Positions 16,446-21,419 of a stretch of DNA of 23,438 nucleotides are shown here, one piece after another. A program made the position numbers and the translations under genes. The notes under the pieces were generated by a model. It saw nothing but the letters and a program-made list of their open reading frames with translations, searched no databases and was not told where the DNA came from. How positions within the stretch are numbered: the stretch's first letter is position 1; each line of letters starts with the position of its first letter. Location: the IMG/VR virus record IMGVR_UViG_3300025583_000011, positions 1-23,438 of that record; one strand, written 5' to 3'. This DNA is from a virus.

Positions 16446-16925
16446 TTGACGATCCGTGCCGGGGCCCGGCTCGACGCCACCGACTTCGACCTACCCGCCG
16501 CGGTGACCGCCTACGGCGCCGGGCAGAACACCGTCACCGCCACGTCCTTCGCCGACCTGCCGACGTACCCGTGCGAGGGCGAGCTCACCAACCCCCACCC
16601 CACCCTTCCCCTGCTCGTGCTGGTCACCTACTCCGCGTGGATGAACTGCTCCGCCGGAGTGGGGGTCCGCGCGGCGCTCGCCATCTCCGGCTCGACGACC
16701 GTCGTCGCCGGGATCGGCGGGGGGGCCGCGGCCGGGTGGGGCGAGGTGCTGTACGAGGGCGACAACGGCACGAACTCCCAGCACTCCGCGTCCTACACGG
16801 TGGAGCTGCCCGTCAGCGCCAACGCTGCGACCTTCACGTTCCAGGCGTACCGGGACTCCGCCAGCGGAACGCAGCAGGTCAACTACCCGACCTTGCGCCT
16901 GATCCCGCTGCGGTACGTGAGCTGA
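16446..16925 (+). CDS. Small tail-type structural protein
   Basis: A 159-residue protein starting at TTG 16446, chosen because GAGGAGG at 16434-16440 is ideally spaced. It opens TIRAGARLDATDFDLPAAVTAYG and is beta-rich throughout (LPLLVLVTYSAWMNCSAGVGVRAALAI, ASYTVELPVSANAATFTFQAYR), ending in NYPTLRLIPLRYVS. Short beta-sandwich proteins with this opening are often encoded after the tail fibre in actinophages and are called minor tail proteins. No catalytic motif is seen. The role as a tail-tip accessory or fibre cap is inferred from position. Confidence 0.6.
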   Translation: MTIRAGARLDATDFDLPAAVTAYGAGQNTVTATSFADLPTYPCEGELTNPHPTLPLLVLVTYSAWMNCSAGVGVRAALAISGSTTVVAGIGGGAAAGWGEVLYEGDNGTNSQHSASYTVELPVSANAATFTFQAYRDSASGTQQVNYPTLRLIPLRYVS

Positions 16926-16928
16926 CCG

Positions 16929-17288
16929 GTGGACGCCGATGCGTGGGTGTTCCTCGGCGGGACCGTCACCACGGTCGGGGCGGTCCTGGTCGCCCACATC
17001 AACGCCACCCGCCGCCAGGACGCGGTCGAGGGCAAGGTGGACGAGACCATGGCGCTGTCCCGGCCCACCGGCAACGGCTTCGCCCAGTGCGTCCGGGAGA
17101 GCCTGTCCCGCCTGGAACACACCCAAGCGGCGCTCGCCGCCGACGTGGCCTCCCTGAAGGGCCAGGTAGCCGACCAGGCCGTCGCACACGCCCGCCTGGA
17201 GGGCAAGCTGGACGGGCACCTGGTCAACCTCGGGATCTCGGCCGCCGTCGGGACGCGCCCCGACCCCGGCCCGGTTGTCGACTCATAA
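16929..17288 (+). CDS. Membrane protein with coiled-coil tail
   Basis: A 119-residue protein, GTG 16929, four bases after the previous stop and without a clear ribosome site. Residues 5-26 form one membrane span (AWVFLGGTVTTVGAVLVAHINA). Then comes TRRQDAVEGKVDETM, a Gly-containing turn and a probable coiled coil (SRLEHTQAALAADVASLKGQVADQAVAHARLEGKLDGHL). This resembles the DUF2746-type membrane proteins common near the lysis region of actinophages. It could be a holin partner or a host-membrane factor; function is unproven. Its last codons overlap the promoter of the next operon. Confidence 0.65.
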   Translation: MDADAWVFLGGTVTTVGAVLVAHINATRRQDAVEGKVDETMALSRPTGNGFAQCVRESLSRLEHTQAALAADVASLKGQVADQAVAHARLEGKLDGHLVNLGISAAVGTRPDPGPVVDS

Positions 17289-17304
17289 CACAGTCCTCTA
17301 TTGT
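17275..17304 (+). promoter_or_regulatory. Sigma70-like promoter P1, leaderless
   Basis: TTGTCG (17275-17280) and TATTGT (17299-17304) are separated by 18 bases. Six bases after the -10 comes the A of ATG 17311, so the predicted start of transcription is the start codon itself and no ribosome site is present. It overlaps the end of the upstream gene. Leaderless mRNAs are common in actinobacteria. Promoter 18648-18676 has the same layout. Confidence 0.6.
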
Positions 17305-17310
17305 TGTGCC

Positions 17311-17493
17311 ATGACGTCCACACCGACCGAGGGAATGACCCCTCACCAGCAGCGAGCAGCGCACGCACGCGCCGTCCGGATCCGCCGGGCGGACGAGAAG
17401 TACGCCGACAGGCTCCGCGGCCACGGATGGCAGTGTGTGGCCCCGGAGGACGTCGACCCGGCCGAGGACGGCACCGGGCGTGGCGACCGATGA
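17311..17493 (+). CDS. Small basic/charged protein, first gene of right arm
   Basis: A 60-residue protein from ATG 17311. A TTG at 17275 is in frame but lies in the -35 box, so it is unlikely. The sequence MTPHQQRAAHARAVRIRRADEKYADRLRGHGWQCVAPEDVDPAEDGTG has a basic amphipathic helix (about 10-42) and an acidic tail. I do not recognise it. As the first gene behind a likely leaderless promoter it is a candidate early protein, perhaps acting on nucleic acid given the basic helix. Its TGA overlaps the next ATG. Confidence 0.6.
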   Translation: MTSTPTEGMTPHQQRAAHARAVRIRRADEKYADRLRGHGWQCVAPEDVDPAEDGTGRGDR

Positions 17494-17654
17494 GGTTGAC
17501 CCTGCGGCGCCGGATCCGCATCGGCCGGGGCCGGCACCTGAACGTGACCCGGGCGGGGGCAACCGCCTCGCAGCGCATCGGGCCACTGACGATCACCAGC
17601 GGGGGGAGGGTCTACCTGCGGCTCTGCCGAGGGATCGTCCTGCGGATCAAGTAG
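17490..17654 (+). CDS. Short DUF4236-like protein
   Basis: A 54-residue protein from ATG 17490 in an ATGA overlap with the preceding gene. The pattern MRLTLRRRIRIGRGRHLNVTRAG...ASQRIGPLTIT...GRVYLRL resembles the start of DUF4236 proteins ('R+..+.G.+LN.S+.G.S.S.G'), small basic beta-rich proteins of unknown role found in bacteria and phages. It is very basic (many Arg) and has no membrane span. It is shorter than typical DUF4236 members, so it may be a minimal version. The assignment is from memory of the family pattern, with moderate confidence. Confidence 0.55.
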   Translation: MRLTLRRRIRIGRGRHLNVTRAGATASQRIGPLTITSGGRVYLRLCRGIVLRIK

Positions 17655-17705
17655 TTGTCGGTCGGCAGGGCAGTTCCGGTCCGTCGTCGCCGCCCCACCG
17701 ACCTT

Positions 17706-17726
17706 CGGAGCCTCGCAGAGCCTCCG
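17706..17726. other. Imperfect hairpin upstream of CRISPR-like element
   Basis: CGGAG-c-CTC-gca-GAG-c-CTCCG forms an 8-pair stem with one C.C mismatch and a three-base loop. It shares its last base with the next hairpin (17726-17754). Together they form a two-stem RNA in the only sizeable non-coding gap of the right arm (17655-17788). There is no U-run, so it is not a classical terminator; the role is unknown. Confidence 0.45.
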
Positions 17727-17754
17727 GTGAGCGCCCCGCCTGCGCGGGGAGCAC
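17726..17754 (-). ncRNA. Solitary type I-E CRISPR-repeat-like hairpin (candidate)
   Basis: Read on the - strand this 29-base stretch begins GTGCTCCCCGCGC and has a perfect six-pair stem CCCCGC/GCGGGG around a GCAG loop. Type I-E repeats are 28-29 bases and share this TCCCCGCGC...GCGGGG core; the actinobacterial versions often start GTGCTCCCCGC. The last eight bases (CGCTCACC) differ from the usual handle. There is one copy only and no spacers. Phages are known to carry solitary repeat units that act as RNA anti-CRISPRs. A GC-rich attenuator hairpin is the main alternative. Transcription in either direction is not shown. Confidence 0.35.
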
Positions 17755-17788
17755 CACGCAACCGCCCCAAGCCAAGGGAGATAGTCAC

Positions 17789-17878
17789 GTGATCGTCACG
17801 GTAACCGCTCCACCGCGGTCCCTTCAACACGCAGCGGATAAGAACGCTCGCATCCCGGTCAAGGAATCCGCTTCATGA
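17789..17878 (+). CDS. Possible 29-residue leader peptide
   Basis: From GTG 17789, preceded by AAGGGAG about 9 bases upstream, a 29-codon frame (MIVTVTAPPRSLQHAADKNA, ending VKESAS) runs to TGA 17876-17878, which overlaps ATG 17875 of the next gene in ATGA. The next gene has no other good ribosome site, so this short frame could deliver ribosomes to it by coupling. No homology is recognised. It may be a regulatory leader rather than a functional protein. Confidence 0.4.
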   Translation: MIVTVTAPPRSLQHAADKNARIPVKESAS

Positions 17879-18651
17879 ACGCGGCGGAGGGCACGCTCAC
17901 CCGCCGCCGGCGCTTCGTGCAACTGCCCGACGACCTGGTGTTCGACTCCCGCGTCAGCGCCCACGCGGTGCGGCTCTGGGCCTGCCTGGACAAGTACGCC
18001 GGGGCCGACGGACGCGCCTTCCCGAAGGTCGCCACCCTCGCCGCCGACCTGCACACCTCCACCGCCACCATCGACCGCGCACTGAGGTGCCTGGTCACCA
18101 CGGGCTGGATCACCAGGCGGCGCCGCGGCTTCAGCAACGTGATCGACACCGTCCTGAACGACGAACCGACACCGCCGGCCACCACGGAAACCTCACCCGT
18201 GACGCGACCGGAAACCTCACCCGTGACGTGTCCAGAGAAGGACACCCACTTGAAGGACAAACCCCCCTACCCCCCGGCCCGCCCCGCCGGACGAGCCACC
18301 ACCAGAACACCGCTCCGGTACCCGAGCGCTCGCGGACCGCTCACCGAGCGCTCACCCGCACCGAGCGCTCGCCGCTCACGAGCGCTCACCACCCCGGCCG
18401 GACCCGAGGGAACCGACGGCCACCCCGAGCACCCCCACCACCCCAACGCCGCTCGAGTTTGCGCCCGACTCCACCGCGCGCGCCGTCTCCCGCTCACCCC
18501 GGAGCAGCTGCTCGCGTGGTGCTACCGACTCGGCGGCGGCGACCCGTGGACCGGGCAGGACGTGCTCAAGCAGGCGACGGACCGGGAGCTGGACACCGCC
18601 CGCGACCCGGGCGCCGCTCTCCGCGCGCGGCTGGCCCGACAGTCCCCTTGA
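17875..18651 (+). CDS. Winged-helix protein, candidate replication initiator
   Basis: A 258-residue protein from ATG 17875. Residues 12-85 form a helix-turn-helix of the HTH_36 type common in plasmid and phage initiators: FVQLPDDLVFDSRVSAHAVRLWACLDKYA, GRAFPKVATLAADLHTSTATIDRALRCLVTTGWITRRRRG. Residues 95-195 are Pro/Thr/Ser-rich and probably disordered. Residues 200-258 form a second helical domain (RRLPLTPEQLLAWCYRLGG). The linker-coding DNA holds four palindromic 8-mers in different codon phases, plus a 20-base direct repeat. An initiator gene containing its own origin repeats is the lambda O arrangement. The alternative is a transcriptional regulator. No other replication gene is in the window, which favours the initiator reading. 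Confidence 0.6.
   Translation: MNAAEGTLTRRRRFVQLPDDLVFDSRVSAHAVRLWACLDKYAGADGRAFPKVATLAADLHTSTATIDRALRCLVTTGWITRRRRGFSNVIDTVLNDEPTPPATTETSPVTRPETSPVTCPEKDTHLKDKPPYPPARPAGRATTRTPLRYPSARGPLTERSPAPSARRSRALTTPAGPEGTDGHPEHPHHPNAARVCARLHRARRLPLTPEQLLAWCYRLGGGDPWTGQDVLKQATDRELDTARDPGAALRARLARQSP
18185..18228. repeat. Two 20-base direct repeats in initiator gene
   Basis: CGGAAACCTCACCCGTGACG occurs exactly at 18185-18204 and 18209-18228, 24 bases apart. The spacing is in frame and encodes a duplicated ETSPVTRP-like unit, so it could be a protein-level or a DNA-level repeat. It lies about 100 bases upstream of the palindromic 8-mers and could be part of the same binding region. Confidence 0.75.
18324..18387. 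repeat. Four GAGCGCTC palindromes, candidate origin iterons
   Basis: GAGCGCTC occurs at 18324, 18346, 18363 and 18380 (spacings 22, 17, 17). Two copies extend to CACCGAGCGCTC (18342-18353 and 18359-18370), and two are followed by ACC. The spacings put the copies in all three codon phases (read as PSAR, TERS, PSAR and RAL), so the repetition is a DNA property, not a protein repeat. A site density of four in 64 bases inside an initiator-like gene suggests origin iterons or an autoregulatory operator. Confidence 0.6.
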
Positions 18652-18676
18652 TATGGCATGCGCTATCTGATAGGCT
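18648..18676 (+). promoter_or_regulatory. Sigma70-like promoter P2, leaderless
   Basis: TTGATA (18648-18653) and TAGGCT (18671-18676) are spaced by exactly 17 bases. ATG 18683 follows after six bases, so the predicted +1 is the start codon and no ribosome site precedes it. The -35 box overlaps the stop of the upstream gene. This is the better of the two promoters by consensus and likely drives the small-gene and lysis operon. Confidence 0.65.
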
Positions 18677-18682
18677 CACGCT

Positions 18683-18931
18683 ATGAGCAGTCGCACCGAG
18701 GTCAAATTCCAGGGGGGGCCCCTGGACGGGACCACCTACAGCAAGCGGCTCCCGGGCCGCCACCCGATCTACCGCGACATCGACGGGTACCCCATGGACG
18801 TCGCGACCGGCGACCGGATCATGGGCGGCCGATCGCACATCGGCCAGTGCTACCGGCTGGTCTCCGACCACGCCGCCCCGGACCTGCGCACCGTCACATA
18901 CAAGATCGCCACGACCGACAACCAGGAGTGA
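18683..18931 (+). CDS. Small protein of the 'GGPLDG' type, unknown role
   Basis: An 82-residue protein whose ATG coincides with the predicted +1 of promoter P2. It begins MSSRTEVKFQGGPLDGTTYS, the GGPLDG opening seen in many small actinobacterial and phage proteins, and ends in YRLVSDHAAPDLRTVTYKIATT. It is soluble with no membrane span and mixed strand/helix character. No function is known to me. Leaderless expression suggests it is made early. AGGAG near its 3' end serves the next gene. Confidence 0.6.
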   Translation: MSSRTEVKFQGGPLDGTTYSKRLPGRHPIYRDIDGYPMDVATGDRIMGGRSHIGQCYRLVSDHAAPDLRTVTYKIATTDNQE

Positions 18932-18933
18932 TC

Positions 18934-19233
18934 ATGCCGACCACCGAGCGCATCCTGACGTGGGACGTCCTCGAATCCGCGGGGATCGACACCGAGCGCG
19001 TGGACCGTGGGACGAACCCGCAGGACACGTCGCGGGAGCTGTACCACGCTCGCTCGACCGACGGCCAGAGCCGGCTCATGTTCACCGAGGACGAAGACGG
19101 CTGGACGGTCATGGAGTACGAGCGGGAAGAAGCATGGTTCACCTACTGGGCACCCGCGGGGCAGGCCCCGGAGTTCTTCACCGACACGCAGGACCTGCTC
19201 GCGCACGTGCGCGAGTGGCTCAGCAAGAACTGA
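18934..19233 (+). CDS. Acidic protein of unknown function
   Basis: A 99-residue protein from ATG 18934, with AGGAG at 18923-18927; it starts three bases after the previous stop. It is strongly acidic (TEDEDGWTVMEYEREEAWFTYW), with a probable N-terminal helix (RILTWDVLESAGIDTERV) and a C-terminal helix (DTQDLLAHVREWLSKN). Small acidic phage proteins can be DNA mimics or inhibitors of host factors, but nothing here proves that. It is followed by a strong hairpin at 19251-19276. Confidence 0.6.
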   Translation: MPTTERILTWDVLESAGIDTERVDRGTNPQDTSRELYHARSTDGQSRLMFTEDEDGWTVMEYEREEAWFTYWAPAGQAPEFFTDTQDLLAHVREWLSKN

Positions 19234-19250
19234 TGACCCGTCCGCTACGT

Positions 19251-19276
19251 CCGGGGCCGCGTCACCGCGGCCCCGG
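19251..19276 (+). terminator. Strong 11-pair GC hairpin
   Basis: CCGGGGCCGCG, loop TCAC, CGCGGCCCCGG: a perfect 11-base inverted repeat just after the stop of the 18934 gene. There is no U-run, so it is either a U-less actinobacterial terminator/attenuator or an mRNA-stabilising stem. A GGAGGAG ribosome site follows at 19287, which argues that the next gene starts after the hairpin. Confidence 0.5.
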
Positions 19277-19295
19277 CCAGACGATCGGAGGAGAA

Positions 19296-19403
19296 GTGTT
19301 CAAGAGGCTATTCGCGTGGCTCAACAAGTGCGAGATCTGCGGGACGCCGTACTGCCACGACCGCACCTGCGACGAACTGAAACTAGACCTGAGGGCATGG
19401 TGA
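19296..19403 (+). CDS. 35-residue putative zinc-binding protein
   Basis: From GTG 19296, with GGAGG at 19287-19291, a short frame encodes MFKRLFAWLNKCEICGTPYC followed by HDRTCDELKLDLRAW. The Cys/His spacing CxxC-x4-C-H-x3-C is suitable for one zinc ion. An upstream ATG at 19233 (TGATG overlap) would add 21 Arg/Pro/Gly-rich residues but would be read through the 11-pair hairpin, so the shorter form is preferred. No function is recognised; single-zinc minis often bind protein or nucleic acid. The stop overlaps the next start. Confidence 0.5.
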   Translation: MFKRLFAWLNKCEICGTPYCHDRTCDELKLDLRAW

Positions 19404-19870
19404 TTCCCGTGCAAGGAGATCGGCGGTACTTCGACAGCTACCTATCGGCCATCGACGAGTTCGGTGTCACCAGCCATGAAGCGAACGTCGCGATTACCGC
19501 GGCGGTCGCGAACGGCTGGTCCTGGTCGGGCATCACCCTGGCCCTGATCGAGGGTGACCAGCCCGTCGTCGGCACCTGGCCGACCGAGGGGGACCGCCGA
19601 TCCGGCGAGCGGCGTGGCGAGGACAGGCGCTGCGGCGAGCGACGGAGGCAGGACCGGCGGGAGAGCGACGTGTCCGACCACCCGCGCCCGGGAGACATGG
19701 CCGAGCCCATCTTCGGGGATCTCGACCCACGGCGGGTGACCAAGGTGGTCCACGCGACGTCCGACGGCGACTTCAACTTCTCCGAGGACCTGATCTGGCT
19801 GGACATGGCCGGAGTGGAAGTCGGCCCGTTCCTCGCGGAGAAATACACCTACAGGCGGGGGGACAAGTGA
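19397..19870 (+). CDS. Unknown protein with Arg-rich central repeat
   Basis: A 157-residue protein from ATG 19397 (GTG 19400 and GTG 19409 are alternatives). Residues 10-58 look like a small helical domain (YLSAIDEFGVTSHEANVAITAAVANGWSWSG). A central block of imperfect GERR/EDRR repeats (about 68-92) is extremely charged and probably a long single helix or disordered. The C-terminal half, RRVTKVVHATSDGDFNFSEDLIWLDMAGVEVGPFLAEKY, may be a beta domain. I do not recognise a family. Its TGA overlaps the following GTG. Confidence 0.6.
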   Translation: MVIPVQGDRRYFDSYLSAIDEFGVTSHEANVAITAAVANGWSWSGITLALIEGDQPVVGTWPTEGDRRSGERRGEDRRCGERRRQDRRESDVSDHPRPGDMAEPIFGDLDPRRVTKVVHATSDGDFNFSEDLIWLDMAGVEVGPFLAEKYTYRRGDK

Positions 19871-20544
19871 ACGAGATGACCAAACAAGAGCTCACGAAGG
19901 ACCTGTTCGCCGGGTACCTGGCAGCGAAGAGGCACCAGACCCGCGCGATGGGCTCCCTGTGGGCCCGGACGCGGACCGCACGGGAAGCCGCGTTCGCGGC
20001 GGCCTGGGACGCCGCGGACATGCACGGCATCGCCCACCGAGCCCCCCAGGTGGCCGCCCGGGCGTACCGGGCGGCACCTGTCCCCCTGTACGCCCCCTGG
20101 CACCGCATCGACACGTGGCGGGGCCGTGCCGCCGACGCCGTGGAGTGCCTGACGGCCGCGCTGGTCGCCGCGGCCACGACCACCGCGACCATCTACCTCC
20201 TGACCCTCATCCCGCCGTTCGGGCGGATCCGGGACGTCCTGCTGGACGCCCCCGGCCCGGGCGCAGACTTCATGAAGGCCGTCGTGACCGCAGGGATCAT
20301 CCCCCTCACCATCGGACTCGGTGTCACCGCAGGGACCACGCTCTGGGTCCACCGCACGGTCACGTCAGGGCAGCGTGCCAGGGACGCGCAGGACGCCATC
20401 TCCGGGGCACAGTTGGCCATCTGGACCAGGGACCTGATCGGGACGACCCCGTACTGGACGTGGTCGCAGTACCGGATGCTCACCTTCCCCGTGGCGGCCA
20501 TCCTCGGCCCGGTCCACCCCGGGGATCCGAGACAGCACCGATGA
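19867..20544 (+). CDS. Two-span membrane protein, possible holin
   Basis: A 225-residue protein from GTG 19867, with GGGGGG 5 bases upstream; ATG 19876 is the in-frame alternative. The first 75 residues are soluble and helical. The spans are about 98-118 (ALVAAATTTATIYLLTLIPP) and about 138-162 (AVVTAGIIPLTIGLGVTAGTT), separated by a short loop. The tail is helical and soluble. Two spans shortly upstream of the lysin could mean a holin or antiholin. The large soluble ends are atypical, so a host-membrane or exclusion protein is also possible. Its stop overlaps the HNH start. Confidence 0.6.
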   Translation: MNEMTKQELTKDLFAGYLAAKRHQTRAMGSLWARTRTAREAAFAAAWDAADMHGIAHRAPQVAARAYRAAPVPLYAPWHRIDTWRGRAADAVECLTAALVAAATTTATIYLLTLIPPFGRIRDVLLDAPGPGADFMKAVVTAGIIPLTIGLGVTAGTTLWVHRTVTSGQRARDAQDAISGAQLAIWTRDLIGTTPYWTWSQYRMLTFPVAAILGPVHPGDPRQHR

Positions 20545-20804
20545 CGAGCGGCGGCTGGCGCGGAGGCTCCACCTCCGCGTGGCGGCGCCTACGTGTGCTC
20601 GTCCTGGACCGGGACGAGCACACGTGCAAGGTCCGGCTCCCTGGCTGCACCGGCGTGGCTACCCACGTCGACCACATCGTTGCCAAGGTCCACGGCGGGA
20701 CCGACCACCCGGGAAATCTCCGCGCCAGCTGCCGGGAATGTAATCTCCGCCGGGGCACCGGCCCCGACCCCGACCCATCCCCGAAAAGGATCACGAAGTG
20801 GTGA
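20541..20804 (+). CDS. HNH endonuclease
   Basis: An 87-residue protein from ATG 20541 (ATGA overlap). After WRGGSTSAWRRLRVLVLDRDEHTCKV comes the HNH core: Cys in TCKVRLPGC, HVDHIVAKVHGG (the first His pair), GNLRASCRECNLRRG (Asn and the CxxC). All metal and catalytic positions look intact. Small HNH proteins near cos ends are usually packaging partners of the terminase, nicking DNA at cos; on a circular map this gene is about 2.6 kb before the terminases. A free-standing homing-type nuclease is less likely given the tight operon overlaps. Confidence 0.9.
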   Translation: MTSGGWRGGSTSAWRRLRVLVLDRDEHTCKVRLPGCTGVATHVDHIVAKVHGGTDHPGNLRASCRECNLRRGTGPDPDPSPKRITKW

Positions 20805-21148
20805 TTAATCCGTGGTTCGTGTGTCACGAACACACCACCGAAACCACCGAAGGAAAGCCGAATACCTTGCGTGAATGGCCTGCACGCCGCACATACTCAG
20901 TCTCCATGATGTTCCACCCGAAAGAATACGCACAGATCGGTTCACTCATCATCCACCGATTCGACGAGGAGGTTAATTCGGAATGCATGACTAAGGGCTA
21001 CCCGAAACCTCCCGCAGACACCCAGAAAACCATCATCGGTCTACGTGAGAACGACGGACCGGACAAAGACCAAAAGGCGTTCGTCGAATGCGAAACATTC
21101 GACGAACGAGCCTTATTCGTGCAGATCTACACGACATGGACCAGCTGA
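20798..21148 (+). CDS. Unknown protein, less GC-rich gene
   Basis: A 116-residue protein from GTG 20798 (GTG 20801 also possible), with AAGGA at 20785-20789. Its opening, NPWFVCHEHTTETTEGKPNTLREWPARRTYSVSMMFHPKEYAQIG, looks mixed alpha/beta and soluble. No family is recognised. The third-codon-position base use is clearly more AT than in neighbours, suggesting recent acquisition. The gene carries two inverted repeats sharing a GTTCGT core: 20815-20831 near the start and a perfect 13-pair stem at 21078-21108. A short GTG/TGA overlap links it to the HNH gene, and its TGA overlaps the next ATG. Confidence 0.6.
   Translation: MVINPWFVCHEHTTETTEGKPNTLREWPARRTYSVSMMFHPKEYAQIGSLIIHRFDEEVNSECMTKGYPKPPADTQKTIIGLRENDGPDKDQKAFVECETFDERALFVQIYTTWTS
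20815..20831. repeat. Inverted repeat near start of 20798 gene
   Basis: GTTCGTG-tgt-CACGAAC, perfect seven-base arms, lies five codons into the gene. Its GTTCGT core recurs in the larger inverted repeat at 21078-21108. It could be an operator or an mRNA stem that modulates initiation. Confidence 0.5.
21078..21108. repeat. Perfect 13-pair inverted repeat inside a coding region
   Basis: CGTTCGTCGAATG, loop CGAAA, CATTCGACGAACG. Chance occurrence of a perfect 13-base inverted repeat with a five-base loop is low, and the arms are not pure G/C, unlike most stems here. It encodes part of ...KAFVECETFDERALF. Candidate roles are an RNA hairpin that attenuates transcription before the lysis genes, or a protein-binding site. 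Confidence 0.6.
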
Positions 21149-21276
21149 TGAGAGCTACCGCCCGCCCCTACGTCCTGGACCACGACCAGGACGGAGCCGC
21201 CGCCGCCGCCGCGCTCGCCGCGCTCGCCGCCGCCGCCGCCGCGCTCGCCGTACTGATCACCAGGAGGAGAAGGTGA
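21148..21276 (+). CDS. Tiny poly-alanine membrane protein, holin candidate
   Basis: A 42-residue protein from ATG 21148 (TGATG overlap). Its first 15 residues are polar (MRATARPYVLDHDQD). A single Ala/Leu membrane span of about 21 residues made from imperfect GCCGCC/GCGCTC repeats follows, ending in LITRRRR. A short outer part, one span and a basic cytoplasmic end, two genes before the lysin, matches small class III-type holins or pinholins in design. An alternative is a small membrane regulator. The repetitive coding DNA (21197-21249) is prone to length change. Confidence 0.5.
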   Translation: MRATARPYVLDHDQDGAAAAAALAALAAAAAALAVLITRRRR

Positions 21277-21419
21277 CCGAGACCATCGACGTCCCAGACC
21301 GGGGCCGGGGGGACATCCCGGAGGACCACGGTCGACCGGACTGGCACGACGGCGTCCCCGTGGACGACCACGCGGAGCCGGACGACGCCGGATGCGGGCC
21401 GGACCAGGCAATCCGATGA
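21273..21419 (+). CDS. Small acidic protein upstream of lysin
   Basis: A 48-residue protein from GTG 21273, with GGAGG at 21263-21267 (spacing 5). It is rich in Asp, Glu, Pro and His (VPDRGRGDIPEDHGRPDWHD, GVPVDDHAEPDDAG) and probably disordered. No family is recognised. It overlaps both neighbours by four bases (GTGA and ATGA), so it is translated with the holin candidate and endolysin. It may be a lysis accessory or simply a linker gene. Confidence 0.5.
   Translation: MTETIDVPDRGRGDIPEDHGRPDWHDGVPVDDHAEPDDAGCGPDQAIR

Noticed and set aside
17275-17310. TTG 17275 as the start of the 17311 gene
   Set aside because: It would begin inside the -35 box of a good promoter, lacks a ribosome site, and adds an unconvincing Cys-rich STHNTVLYCCA segment.
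17726-17754. A CRISPR array
   Set aside because: Only one repeat-like unit is present; no second copy or spacer is found nearby. It is kept only as a solitary-repeat candidate.
17875-18651. Prophage repressor role for the winged-helix protein
   Set aside because: There is no divergent promoter, integrase or cro-like partner, and the gene is co-directional with embedded iterons, so the initiator role fits better. Not excluded experimentally.
19233-19295. ATG 19233 as the start of the Cys/His mini-protein
   Set aside because: It is possible by TGATG coupling, but the added residues are low-complexity and are encoded by a perfect hairpin; GTG 19296 has a strong ribosome site.
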